Shown here: positions 9,168-17,881 of the stretch, in pieces
Layout of the letters: each line of letters opens with the position of its first letter
Numbering within the stretch: the stretch's first letter is position 1
DNA from: Oceanospirillaceae bacterium
GTDB taxonomy: Bacteria > Pseudomonadota > Gammaproteobacteria > Pseudomonadales > Oceanobacteraceae
NCBI GenBank assembly: GCA_002724925.1
Contig: PBQA01000020.1
Coordinates: 248,001 to 312,000, forward strand
Reading direction: 5' to 3'
Length of the DNA: 64,000 nucleotides
Notes under the pieces: generated by a model
Told to the model about the DNA's origin: nothing
Databases searched by the model: none
Seen by the model: the letters and a program-made list of their open reading frames with translations, nothing else
Position numbers and translations under genes: made by a program

Positions 9168-10571
9168 TCAGATATCAATTTCCCGAACTTCTTCATAGAG
9201 GTGCTGGGAGTCTCTGTAGATATTGTTAATACGCCATTGAGAGCGTCGCTTGTTGTTCTTCGGGTTGTCCGGATCAAATTTGGGTGCAGGATCCAGAAAT
9301 ATGACACCACTGGCGATTGATCGGATCATTCGCTCAAGGCTGGTTCTCTTGCACCAAAGAACCTGATTTCCAAAATGTACCTTGCGCGTATAACCGGCGT
9401 CATACTCTTCCTGAATTTCGTTGTCGGTTACTCTCGCGGGCACATAAACAGATTCGTTATGCTTTACGCCCCAGTTATTCAAAAGTCTTTCGGCAGACCA
9501 GCTGGCGGCAATATTTTCATCGTCATCTGCGAGTACAACCATAAGGTTCTCTAACTGATGTGCCAGCGGCTTGTCAGGATCATAATTTTCCAGCCCTTCC
9601 GATTCTGAGCCTTTTGGAGTACACAGTACGCGAAGAGAAAGCCCTGACTTCTCACTGACCGATCCAGCCCTATGCAGGCCTGTCAGGCGATACACGGCTT
9701 CTTTTTCGTATCCGTACTTCTGCATAAAGTCAGAGAAGCTCTGTGAATACAGTCCGCCGTCTGGTTCAGGCGTAAACAGAGTTAGTTTTTTACTGGTAAA
9801 ACACTTCAGTTCTATTCCAAAGATATCTCCATCTTTGGAGGCATTCGTTCTGATACCTAATTCGTGTTCAAGTGTATAGCCGTGAACTTGAGTACCTGTA
9901 AATGGAACGGTGTTTCCGTTAGCATCTAGTCGGCACCCTTTAATACTTTTACTGCCGATACGCTGTTTAAGCAGAGTCAACAGTTTATGAGATTCGGCTT
10001 CCTGTTCAATTTCGAGTACCCGACAAATTTTAGAGTCTGCGAAGAAAGGAAGCCCGAGAAATTCTTTCTTGAACTCTGGAGTAGGTGAAACAATCATTAC
10101 CGCTATTGCTTGACCCTCAATCGTTGCACCAATAGCGAGGTATCTCTCTATACTAGGGTTCTCTTTAGTGAAATCTACAGACATTGATCTTGGCATCAGC
10201 CCTGTTTCTGCTTTGAAACCAGAGAGTCTTACTTCGGGGTATTGAGCGTAGAGAACGCCTTTGCAGGTTGGAACCCTATGAAGGCTCTGGTCTGTGCCCA
10301 ACCACTGAAAATCATTAAAAACAGCGGACAGTATCTTAGTCCCTTTGATGCTTCCTTTACGTTTATTACTTTGACTCTTTTCCCGTGTGGAAAATGTCAT
10401 GTCAAAAATTGCATTGAGCAGGCTTGCATCGTGATGGAAGTAGATCTGCTGTTTGTCGTTGTTATTACGGCCAAGTTTTTTAATCAGAATCCGTTCACAA
10501 CCATGCTTCTTAAGAAAGGACGAGAGCTGATCTACAGAGTATACATCGACGTGATCCAGCACGTTGTACAT
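9168..10571 (-). CDS. MvaI/BcnI-family restriction endonuclease
   Basis: Likely nuclease of the defence locus. The start is the ATG at 10571 (MYNVLDHVDVYSVDQL), 14 nt after the drmB stop and preceded by AAGGA; the frame stays open further upstream, but that would overlap drmB by about 120 nt. Of 467 residues, the segment at about 225-275 carries the MvaI/BcnI pattern: TLEHELGIRTN, then KDGDIFGIELKCF with candidate catalytic D249, E254 and K256 (D...E-x-K). MvaI itself is about 250 aa, so the first 200 residues are an extra domain I cannot name. The namesakes cut CCWGG (MvaI) and CCSGG (BcnI). The stop touches the mnmE stop with no intergenic base, the two genes converging. It occupies the 3' slot where DISARM loci often carry drmC. 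Confidence 0.8.
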   Translation of the reverse strand: MYNVLDHVDVYSVDQLSSFLKKHGCERILIKKLGRNNNDKQQIYFHHDASLLNAIFDMTFSTREKSQSNKRKGSIKGTKILSAVFNDFQWLGTDQSLHRVPTCKGVLYAQYPEVRLSGFKAETGLMPRSMSVDFTKENPSIERYLAIGATIEGQAIAVMIVSPTPEFKKEFLGLPFFADSKICRVLEIEQEAESHKLLTLLKQRIGSKSIKGCRLDANGNTVPFTGTQVHGYTLEHELGIRTNASKDGDIFGIELKCFTSKKLTLFTPEPDGGLYSQSFSDFMQKYGYEKEAVYRLTGLHRAGSVSEKSGLSLRVLCTPKGSESEGLENYDPDKPLAHQLENLMVVLADDDENIAASWSAERLLNNWGVKHNESVYVPARVTDNEIQEEYDAGYTRKVHFGNQVLWCKRTSLERMIRSIASGVIFLDPAPKFDPDNPKNNKRRSQWRINNIYRDSQHLYEEVREIDI

Positions 10572-10585
10572 CGTAAAAATCCTTA

Positions 10586-12499
10586 TTACATATTGGTAAG
10601 TAAGCGGGACAGAAAACCAAAATCGGGGTTTTCCGGCTCTCCCACTAACATGGCCCTGTCGAGCCCATTGTTCATTGCTTCGCAACTGGTTTCGGGTAAT
10701 AAAACGCAAGCGTGACAGGCGGCCTTATTGCTATGTTGCGAGCCACGATGTCCCATATCCTCTGAGCAAACAGGATCTGCGGAGCACCATGATGCTGTGT
10801 CGACTGCTCGACGGATGAGAGGTTCAAGCAGCTCGGGTTGTCCCTGTCGAACAAGACCACCAAGACTTCCATCAGCATCCCCAGAAGCGGTATAGATCAA
10901 AAGTGCCGCCATCGGAGCTTTAGTATCGCTGGAAACGTAGAGCCTTTCTTTGAGAGCAGCAGATGAATAACCGCACTCAAATACAAGCTGTTTAATAAGT
11001 ATGTGTGACAGCGTATGAACAAGAAGGTAACGGGCTGCCCAGCGCCAGTTTCTGTCAGTCAGCTGATCAGGAGCATTAAGAAGGTATTGGTCGGCCATAT
11101 TTGCAACAAAACTGCTATCTAGACGCTTCTGTAACCACTCTGAATGATCATCTAACCATCGATTAACATCCCTGTCTTTCAGCTCAATATATATACCTTC
11201 TCCATAATTCTTTACAGCCGGTAGCCACTGACCTGTTTCCGGGGGAGGGTTTCTGAACAGTGTATGAATTGCCGATTCTGGCATGTTGTCCAATGGCTTC
11301 TTCGAGCGGATCAGCCGATCAAATCCGTAAAATACACGGGTTTCTCTCAAACGCTCTACGCGATGAATTTTTGAGATCCAGCCTGAAAATTCATCAGGAA
11401 CTTTACTGCTTATAATTCTGAGTTCATCAGGATTTACAGTGTGAGCCGCGCTTAGAATTGTGAACTCTGAGCGTCTGAACGCCAGTTCGGCCGTATCTGA
11501 AGTAGTAGGAGAAATCTGATCGACGGCTTTCTGGCCATTGGATAAATTTTTTAATGCTTCGATAAGCTCTGCATCGCTGTAATCAGCTACCAGATTATCC
11601 AGGTTGCCTTTGACTAAAATCAGAGCCTGCTCTTCACCGCCAAGCTCTAGACTCGCTTTGGCTAAATTCAGTAAGGACTCATTTTCCTGAAAAATTAATG
11701 AAAGTTCTTTGGCTCGTTGATCCTGACCTACGTATGGTAAATATATCGAGGATATCGATTTTGCCATATAAATATTAGATTGATTGATCAGGGCGCCTAC
11801 AGGCTTACGATCGCACGGTTCATAAATATTACCTAACCAGGGCCTGTTACCTGTGCAGCTAAGGTTGGCTTTACTGTAGAGACCCGAAGATTCAACCTCG
11901 GATTTATCATCGCTCAATTCATATTGCATTGCTCCCTGAAGATCTCTACCCTTATTGCATCCTTTGCAATGAACTTTGACAGAGCCAAGATCCGGGCCGC
12001 CAGCATCATGCAGAAACAGCTGGTCTGATCCGGAGCAGGTACAGCCACTCCATTCCTTCCACGGAAAGTCTGAAATATGTCCATTTTCACATACTGAGAT
12101 AAATCTTACCGGTTGCCACTGCTCTCTATTCGGTGATCTGGCTTTCAGCATTCTAAGCCTGGATTCAAGATTAAACTGCGTCAGTCTTCCGGATATCTTA
12201 TCCACGTACCACCGGGGAAACCGGTGGATACCGATTTCCAGTTGACTGATTTCAGGATCATCCCGATCATATATGTACTGAGGTGGTTGATAGAAAAGCC
12301 CTACTTTTAAGAGCTCAGAAAGGCGAGCCTCGCTGATGAGGTATTTGTTTCTGACAGCATCAGATATCTTCGAGTCTCCTGGCTTTTTCAACCAGAAATC
12401 CAGTCCACAGACAATATTAGATTGACCATACTGGTCGTTATACAAACTACCCGGCCCAAAAGGAGCAATAAGTTGTCCTGTACGAATGTCATTGGCCAT
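10586..12499 (-). CDS. drmB: DISARM protein DrmB (DUF1998)
   Basis: DrmB is a core component of DISARM anti-phage systems. The N-terminus has the typical MANDIRTGQLIAPFGPGS; the ATG at 12499 is chosen over a GTG at 12508 because of AGAAGG 8 nt before it. Cysteine pairs in the first third (CENGHISDFPW, CTCSGS, CKGC) suggest a zinc fold. The DUF1998 region starts near 492 (LVHTLSHILIKQL), followed by a cysteine cluster at 572, 578, 595, 598 and 606. It overlaps drmA by 11 nt, so the two are translationally coupled. The 637-residue length is about normal for DrmB. Confidence 0.85.
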   Translation of the reverse strand: MANDIRTGQLIAPFGPGSLYNDQYGQSNIVCGLDFWLKKPGDSKISDAVRNKYLISEARLSELLKVGLFYQPPQYIYDRDDPEISQLEIGIHRFPRWYVDKISGRLTQFNLESRLRMLKARSPNREQWQPVRFISVCENGHISDFPWKEWSGCTCSGSDQLFLHDAGGPDLGSVKVHCKGCNKGRDLQGAMQYELSDDKSEVESSGLYSKANLSCTGNRPWLGNIYEPCDRKPVGALINQSNIYMAKSISSIYLPYVGQDQRAKELSLIFQENESLLNLAKASLELGGEEQALILVKGNLDNLVADYSDAELIEALKNLSNGQKAVDQISPTTSDTAELAFRRSEFTILSAAHTVNPDELRIISSKVPDEFSGWISKIHRVERLRETRVFYGFDRLIRSKKPLDNMPESAIHTLFRNPPPETGQWLPAVKNYGEGIYIELKDRDVNRWLDDHSEWLQKRLDSSFVANMADQYLLNAPDQLTDRNWRWAARYLLVHTLSHILIKQLVFECGYSSAALKERLYVSSDTKAPMAALLIYTASGDADGSLGGLVRQGQPELLEPLIRRAVDTASWCSADPVCSEDMGHRGSQHSNKAACHACVLLPETSCEAMNNGLDRAMLVGEPENPDFGFLSRLLTNM

Positions 12500-15400
12500 T
12501 CTGATCACCTTCTAATTCCATATAGCGCTCGTTGATACTAAATCGAGCTGTGCCATCGACATTACGCATGCTACTGAGCACATTGACTCCCGCTTTTTGC
12601 TGAGCAGAAGATGAATGAGCACCAGGCCATAAAATCAGGTAATTGCCGTCCCGTTTCTGTGGAAACTCGTGCCACATCAGCGGGTTCATTCTTCCCTTGC
12701 GGAGAAGTTCATCGTGTACCTGTTCAATGACTTTTACAACACGATCTGCCTCCGCTTCCTGTTGTTCGAAGAGAAGCTCGCAACGCTCAATCAGAAAATC
12801 CTTTGCGTCTTCAATGGTAGACTCGTAGTGTCCAAATGTTGCACCGGGATGATCTGAACGGTACTGCTGACGAGCCCAGAGCAACATGATTCCTGCCGCA
12901 GCTCGTTTAACCGTTTCGATTGAGAATGGCGTGGCTGAGGTGGGTTCAACCTGCTCGTATAACCGCTGGTGATAATTCTGGAAATGCTCGAAGTGAGATA
13001 AATCCCGGCTCTTATTCGGGTTGTACATCATCATGATCAGTCCCGGGCGATCCCACCAACGACGACCCACGCGGCCGGATACCTGAATATATTGAGCTGT
13101 TGATTTTGGCTGGCCAACAATCGCCATCAGTGAGAGCCGATCAATATCTACTCCGACCTCAATAATGTTCGAAGCCAGGCAGGCGTCGACGGGCTTGTAG
13201 GTATTAGTCAAGGGCCTGGACAGTTCATCCATCAACTTAACCAATTCTGCCTGGGTGCGGCGGCTGGTCAGTTCTTCAATTTTGTTCAGATACCGCTTCT
13301 GGTTGTCCTCGACGTTGTAGCGATGCATGAAGTCTTTCATACGTGCGGCTATATCAGAACTAAACAGTGTTCTGGCACCACCCAATTCCCGTAAGCTGTT
13401 ATAAAAAGCTAACAGGGACCACCAGGCGTCCTTGCTGTCATCAGGCATCAGGCTTGACCGGAATAATGCAGCAGAGAACGCCCGCACCTGGGTGGTGAGG
13501 AAAGATTTATAACCAGTTGCATTGATGCCAAGATAGAGGCGGCCTTGCTTCAAATTCCCATTGGCTTCTCTGGCATAACGGCCAAAGAAAGAATCGCTGA
13601 TATCAAGACCAGGATTTGGAAATAGCTGCAACTGATCTTCATAACGGGCATATATGGCCTTTGTTTGATTCATTGCACCACGGATGGTTGCTGTTGATGC
13701 GATGACTTTAGGCCGGACCGGATTACCCTTAATCTCCTGAGTACAAAGGCGCTCGATAGCAGTTTCATAGAGGCCATATATTGACCCCAATGGTCCAGAG
13801 ATAAGGTGGAATTCGTCCTGGATTATAAGACCCGGTGGCTCAGCGATACGTTCTATGGGACCGTTGGTTTCTGGATAGTGCCTGAGCCCAAACAATGTAC
13901 CGGCTTCTGGTTTAAAGGCCAGCATTGCGAATTTATCAGCCGTGCTGATAAACATACTGGGAGGGTTCTTATAGAGTGCTTCGTCAATCACTTCGATAGG
14001 CAGGCGGGTATCGATCGCACCGAAATGGCAATTCACATCGGAACACTTCAGATGCGGCTGCTTACTTTCAATTATTCCTAAAATGGTATTGTTCTTATGT
14101 GTTTTTACTTTCACGAGACCAATTTCACTGCGACACCATGGGCACTCAGTGATCACTAAGGGGTTACCCTTCGTTTCTTCTTTCTTGAATTTTCTTATTG
14201 CAGCAGTAGCGTCTTTCCACTTGTTCGGAGAAGCATCCCGTCCAACCCAGAGGCCAAGGGTAAAGGGTTTAGTGCCAAGATCAGTGTCCACGCTGTATGT
14301 ACGGATGTATTCCATTGAACAGATAAGACTGGCAGCGCGTTGAAACTGCTGGGTCGTCAACATGCGCAAGGTGTAACGCATAAAGACATTCGTACCGTCT
14401 TTCCGTAGTTCGCCATGTTTTGGAGGTTCCAGCCGCTGAAGAAACATATAGAAGGCAGCAACGCCTAAATAAGCTTCAGTCTTACCACCACCAGTGGGGA
14501 ACCAGATGAGATCAACAACCTCTCGGTCATCGGAGAATGGATCCGTGAAGCCTTCGATACTCAACAAGAGGAATGCTGCCTGGAAGGCGCGCCAGTATTT
14601 TTCAGAAGTCTTGGTTGAATCCTGCCATGCTTCATCCGGGTTCAGTGACGAATCTGGTGATTGAGCGACCGGTTCAGCTGTTTTATTTGAAGCTTTCAAA
14701 GGCCGTTGTTGGATGTCTTTTGTGGCTGTCTGTTGAAACCACATGGCTTTATTTGCAAGCCTGAAAGCGTTTAATGGATCGGTATTACCCGCCAGGGCTT
14801 CAAGTCCACTCTTCATTCGCGTCAGGCATCTGTTGCAGCCGTCAAGGTGCCTTTCCGCGGTTTCGCGGTGCTGGTCATTGAAGCCTGAAGTTTTTTTGCG
14901 CTCGTCATTGATCCATTGTTCATAGGCGTATACAAGAGTCTCAAGCGAGGCCCATCCAGGGTCACTACTGTCAGTATTCTGGATGTTCGCGAGGTCTCTC
15001 ATGGATAGTTTCAGTTCACTGCCATTTACGATGATATCCGGGGTCATACTCGGCAGCTCTACTGCGGGCATACAATCGGCCGTGATCATCATTGGCGTCT
15101 GGCCTTCATCGGCTCGCCAGGTGGCTGCGCACCCATGACCAATGGCCCAATTGGCTGAGTTTCTGTATAGCAGACTCAGGGTTTTCTCATCATCGTCCAG
15201 ATTTCTATGCTCTCCACGACCTTGTGGATATTCTGTAAATGACGCTCCATTACGTGCTTCGACTTCAAAGCACGCCTGATACAGTGTCTGCTCGATGACT
15301 TGACGATAAGACAGGTTCGTAGCGACCTGGCTGTTACGGAGTACCACAGTGATTATCCGCTTGCCAAATGAAGAGCGGGAATAAAGATCCAGTTGTAGCT

Positions 15401-16160
15401 TTATGCCGTTACTAAGGTTTATTTCTTGTTTAGTAAGTCGTCGGGTGAGTAATTCTGGAACGTCGAACGTGAATATCTGTTCAGTTTGTAGGGCAGGTCT
15501 ACGGCGCCAGGCATCACTTTCAACTGTTGTGCCATCACTAGCTGTTGTTACAGTAGTGCACCTCTCGTACACCCCGTTCACCAGGAATGGTTCGGAGTCC
15601 GGCTGCTGCCAAAACAGGCGTTTTTCGATGGGGATGCGTATGAGAATTTCGCCTTCGCTGCTCTCATCAATGCAGAAGCTGACACCCATAGTTGAAGGTT
15701 TGTAGGCATCAGAACCATTAACTTCGAAATCTTCGTCGTCAGCTGAATATACTGGGGCTGCTTCGTCCCGTGAGTATGTCTCGCTTTCTGCATCTTCATT
15801 CTTCAGGGCATATGTTCCGGCATCTGGAGCGGTATTTCCAACCACTGAATTGTTTCCGTCGTCAGGGCGTTCTGAGTCCCAAGGTTTTTCGTCCGAAGGT
15901 GGCAGGTAGTTCCCGGGGTACAGCAGGCCTATACCGTAGCGCTGAGCAGGGGTCTCTCTCCGGATGACCTCCTGTAGATGGTCCTGGCCTTCTGGTTGCC
16001 AGAACACAGATCCCTTCAACTTTCCAGGAGCTGGTAACTGGCAGGTGGACGATGAATTAAATTCAACTTTGAGTCCGGGGTAATCTTCACCTACTGGCCT
16101 TGAAGGCCCTATCATTTCAGATCTCAGAAATTCAATTTCCTGAGCACGTTCATTATTCAT
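12489..16160 (-). CDS. drmA: DISARM helicase DrmA
   Basis: Large superfamily 2 helicase of DISARM (1223 aa). The N-terminal 540 residues are family-specific. The helicase core follows: Walker A FPTGGGKT at 554-561, Walker B-like QDEFHLISG at 782-790, motif III-like ASTAT at 822-826 and motif VI VSGRVGRR at 1028-1035. An insert at 674-712 holds four cysteines (CPWC...CSDVNC), probably zinc-binding. DrmA and DrmB form the core complex; published work on DISARM assigns DrmAB DNA binding and translocation. The start at 16160 overlaps the upstream helicase gene by ATGA and has AGAAGGATC before it. Confidence 0.87.
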   Translation of the reverse strand: MNNERAQEIEFLRSEMIGPSRPVGEDYPGLKVEFNSSSTCQLPAPGKLKGSVFWQPEGQDHLQEVIRRETPAQRYGIGLLYPGNYLPPSDEKPWDSERPDDGNNSVVGNTAPDAGTYALKNEDAESETYSRDEAAPVYSADDEDFEVNGSDAYKPSTMGVSFCIDESSEGEILIRIPIEKRLFWQQPDSEPFLVNGVYERCTTVTTASDGTTVESDAWRRRPALQTEQIFTFDVPELLTRRLTKQEINLSNGIKLQLDLYSRSSFGKRIITVVLRNSQVATNLSYRQVIEQTLYQACFEVEARNGASFTEYPQGRGEHRNLDDDEKTLSLLYRNSANWAIGHGCAATWRADEGQTPMMITADCMPAVELPSMTPDIIVNGSELKLSMRDLANIQNTDSSDPGWASLETLVYAYEQWINDERKKTSGFNDQHRETAERHLDGCNRCLTRMKSGLEALAGNTDPLNAFRLANKAMWFQQTATKDIQQRPLKASNKTAEPVAQSPDSSLNPDEAWQDSTKTSEKYWRAFQAAFLLLSIEGFTDPFSDDREVVDLIWFPTGGGKTEAYLGVAAFYMFLQRLEPPKHGELRKDGTNVFMRYTLRMLTTQQFQRAASLICSMEYIRTYSVDTDLGTKPFTLGLWVGRDASPNKWKDATAAIRKFKKEETKGNPLVITECPWCRSEIGLVKVKTHKNNTILGIIESKQPHLKCSDVNCHFGAIDTRLPIEVIDEALYKNPPSMFISTADKFAMLAFKPEAGTLFGLRHYPETNGPIERIAEPPGLIIQDEFHLISGPLGSIYGLYETAIERLCTQEIKGNPVRPKVIASTATIRGAMNQTKAIYARYEDQLQLFPNPGLDISDSFFGRYAREANGNLKQGRLYLGINATGYKSFLTTQVRAFSAALFRSSLMPDDSKDAWWSLLAFYNSLRELGGARTLFSSDIAARMKDFMHRYNVEDNQKRYLNKIEELTSRRTQAELVKLMDELSRPLTNTYKPVDACLASNIIEVGVDIDRLSLMAIVGQPKSTAQYIQVSGRVGRRWWDRPGLIMMMYNPNKSRDLSHFEHFQNYHQRLYEQVEPTSATPFSIETVKRAAAGIMLLWARQQYRSDHPGATFGHYESTIEDAKDFLIERCELLFEQQEAEADRVVKVIEQVHDELLRKGRMNPLMWHEFPQKRDGNYLILWPGAHSSSAQQKAGVNVLSSMRNVDGTARFSINERYMELEGDQNGQ

Positions 16161-17881
16161 TTCAGATCCTTCTGGTTAATCCAGTTCAGCAAGTCTTGTT
16201 TGCTATCTTCACTACACAACACAAACACCTGTTCTGTTGCCCTTGTAATAGCTGTGTAGAAAAGATTACGGGTGACGGAAGTGCCGCGCAGGTCGACATC
16301 CGTAAGCAGAATCACTTTGTTCTCAAGCCCTTTGTAGGCATGAGCAGTTGTATATTGTACATAACCAGGGCGTTTGGTCTCGGATGCAGCCTGCAGGTTT
16401 ATCGTGCTCTGGTTCTGTAGCTCTGTGATACAGGACTTAGCGGCAGATCCATAGCTCAGTAATGTGATATCTTCGGCTTTGAAGCCGTTCTTTATGGAAG
16501 CTGAAATGAAAGTGTCTATCTTCCCGATCTGCTCATCTATGTTTTTGTAAGTTGCTAACTTAAAACTATTTAGGCCGCCGCCCGTTCGCATATAGCCACT
16601 ATAGGTATCATCAGAGGCATCTGATAAGGAGATAGCAAGATTCCCTACAGCAGAGTAATTACGGCAGTTCTCACCCAGTTTCCAGCAAGCGCTGTATCTC
16701 TTGAATTGGTTCAGTGTGTTACTGATCAGATCATGATCGAAAGTAAGAATCTGATTCTGAAAATCGCCCATCAACATGCAATGACCGCCATTGAAACCAC
16801 CTTCAATTAACAGGTCCACGGTTTCAAAGAGATCTGGCCGCCCGAGAAAATCCTGGGCTTCGTCTATTACCAGGTAGTCGAACATTGCTTCCTGTTGCCG
16901 TTCAGGGTTGGTGAGTGCATCCTGGACTTCTGAAAGCATGTCATCCCAGAACGAAGTCGGCGCTTGTGCAGGGATATCAATATCGAACAGATTGAGCAGA
17001 ACTGAGTTTACAGGCCCAGCGATTAGCAAAGGGTGATTACCTTGTGACACCTCGGATTGTGCCCATTTACCTACAAGATTATTGAAAGTCAGAAATGCAG
17101 TGCGTAACCCTTGCTCTGCTTTTCTGCGAGCTACCTCAAGCCCAATAAGGGTTTTACCAGTTCCGGCACCACCTTCAATGATAATTCTTGAGTTCCACTC
17201 GCTAAGCTTGAGCACCGGAGTCTGTTGTACCCGTAACTTCGCTTCCAGTTCATGGGACCGGGCTGCCAGTTCTTCTTCTTTCTCTGGCCGTCGCTTTCGG
17301 ATAGGAAAGCAGTATTCAATAAACTGCTCGATCATTACAGCTGATAGAGGTGTGTCTAAGGGTTTTACCTGGGGATCTGTATCGATAAGTTTCTGGGCCA
17401 TATTTTTCAACCCAGCGCAGAATTCGTCTGGGTGCTGCAGACTCCGGAAGCGAGTTCTGTCCATTACTTCGAAAGGTTGAATAGAGAGGTTTCTTGGAAC
17501 AGTAAAAGGAGCGTTAGGGAATATGCAGCAATGAAGAACCGGAACATCTTTCCACATGGCAAGACCTGCGGAGATACGTCGTTGCAGGGCGTAACGACCA
17601 TCCATTGCCTGCTGGAATGGAGACTTCTTCACCCTTTCCGGATACCAGGATTGTCCGTCGAAGCCTATCTCTCGGTGTGATTTAACTTCAACGCACAGAA
17701 GACCAACATCTGGAATGATAATCAGAAAGTCAATTTCGGTACGCTTCATCCGGTTAAAGGGAGCGAGATCCAGCGAATGAATCACCGTCCAGTCAGTGGT
17801 TGCTTGCTGTATTTTTTCATAGATAAGAACTTCGCCAGGTGGACTTTTATCCTGATCTATAAAGGCCGGGATTATACGCAT
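16157..17881 (-). CDS. NERD-domain UvrD/Rep-type helicase
   Basis: 574-residue fusion. The N-terminal NERD nuclease-related domain has D51, E65 and K67 in DFLIIIPDVGLLCVEVKSH, a PD-(D/E)XK-like arrangement. A superfamily 1 helicase follows, with Walker A GGAGTGKT at 237-244, IDEAQDF at 339-345 and C-terminal motifs TTAHAYKGLE and NLFYTAITRA. It overlaps drmA by 4 nt and the upstream unknown gene by 10 nt. NERD-helicase proteins are known defence and DNA-processing components but are not among the named DISARM genes; DrmD of class 1 DISARM is an SNF2-type helicase, which this is not. Role inferred: DNA unwinding or degradation with DrmAB. Confidence 0.85.
   Translation of the reverse strand: MRIIPAFIDQDKSPPGEVLIYEKIQQATTDWTVIHSLDLAPFNRMKRTEIDFLIIIPDVGLLCVEVKSHREIGFDGQSWYPERVKKSPFQQAMDGRYALQRRISAGLAMWKDVPVLHCCIFPNAPFTVPRNLSIQPFEVMDRTRFRSLQHPDEFCAGLKNMAQKLIDTDPQVKPLDTPLSAVMIEQFIEYCFPIRKRRPEKEEELAARSHELEAKLRVQQTPVLKLSEWNSRIIIEGGAGTGKTLIGLEVARRKAEQGLRTAFLTFNNLVGKWAQSEVSQGNHPLLIAGPVNSVLLNLFDIDIPAQAPTSFWDDMLSEVQDALTNPERQQEAMFDYLVIDEAQDFLGRPDLFETVDLLIEGGFNGGHCMLMGDFQNQILTFDHDLISNTLNQFKRYSACWKLGENCRNYSAVGNLAISLSDASDDTYSGYMRTGGGLNSFKLATYKNIDEQIGKIDTFISASIKNGFKAEDITLLSYGSAAKSCITELQNQSTINLQAASETKRPGYVQYTTAHAYKGLENKVILLTDVDLRGTSVTRNLFYTAITRATEQVFVLCSEDSKQDLLNWINQKDLK

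Noticed and set aside
16157-17881. Helicase as DrmD of class 1 DISARM
   Set aside because: DrmD is an SNF2-type helicase; this protein has UvrD/Rep-type motifs and a NERD domain.
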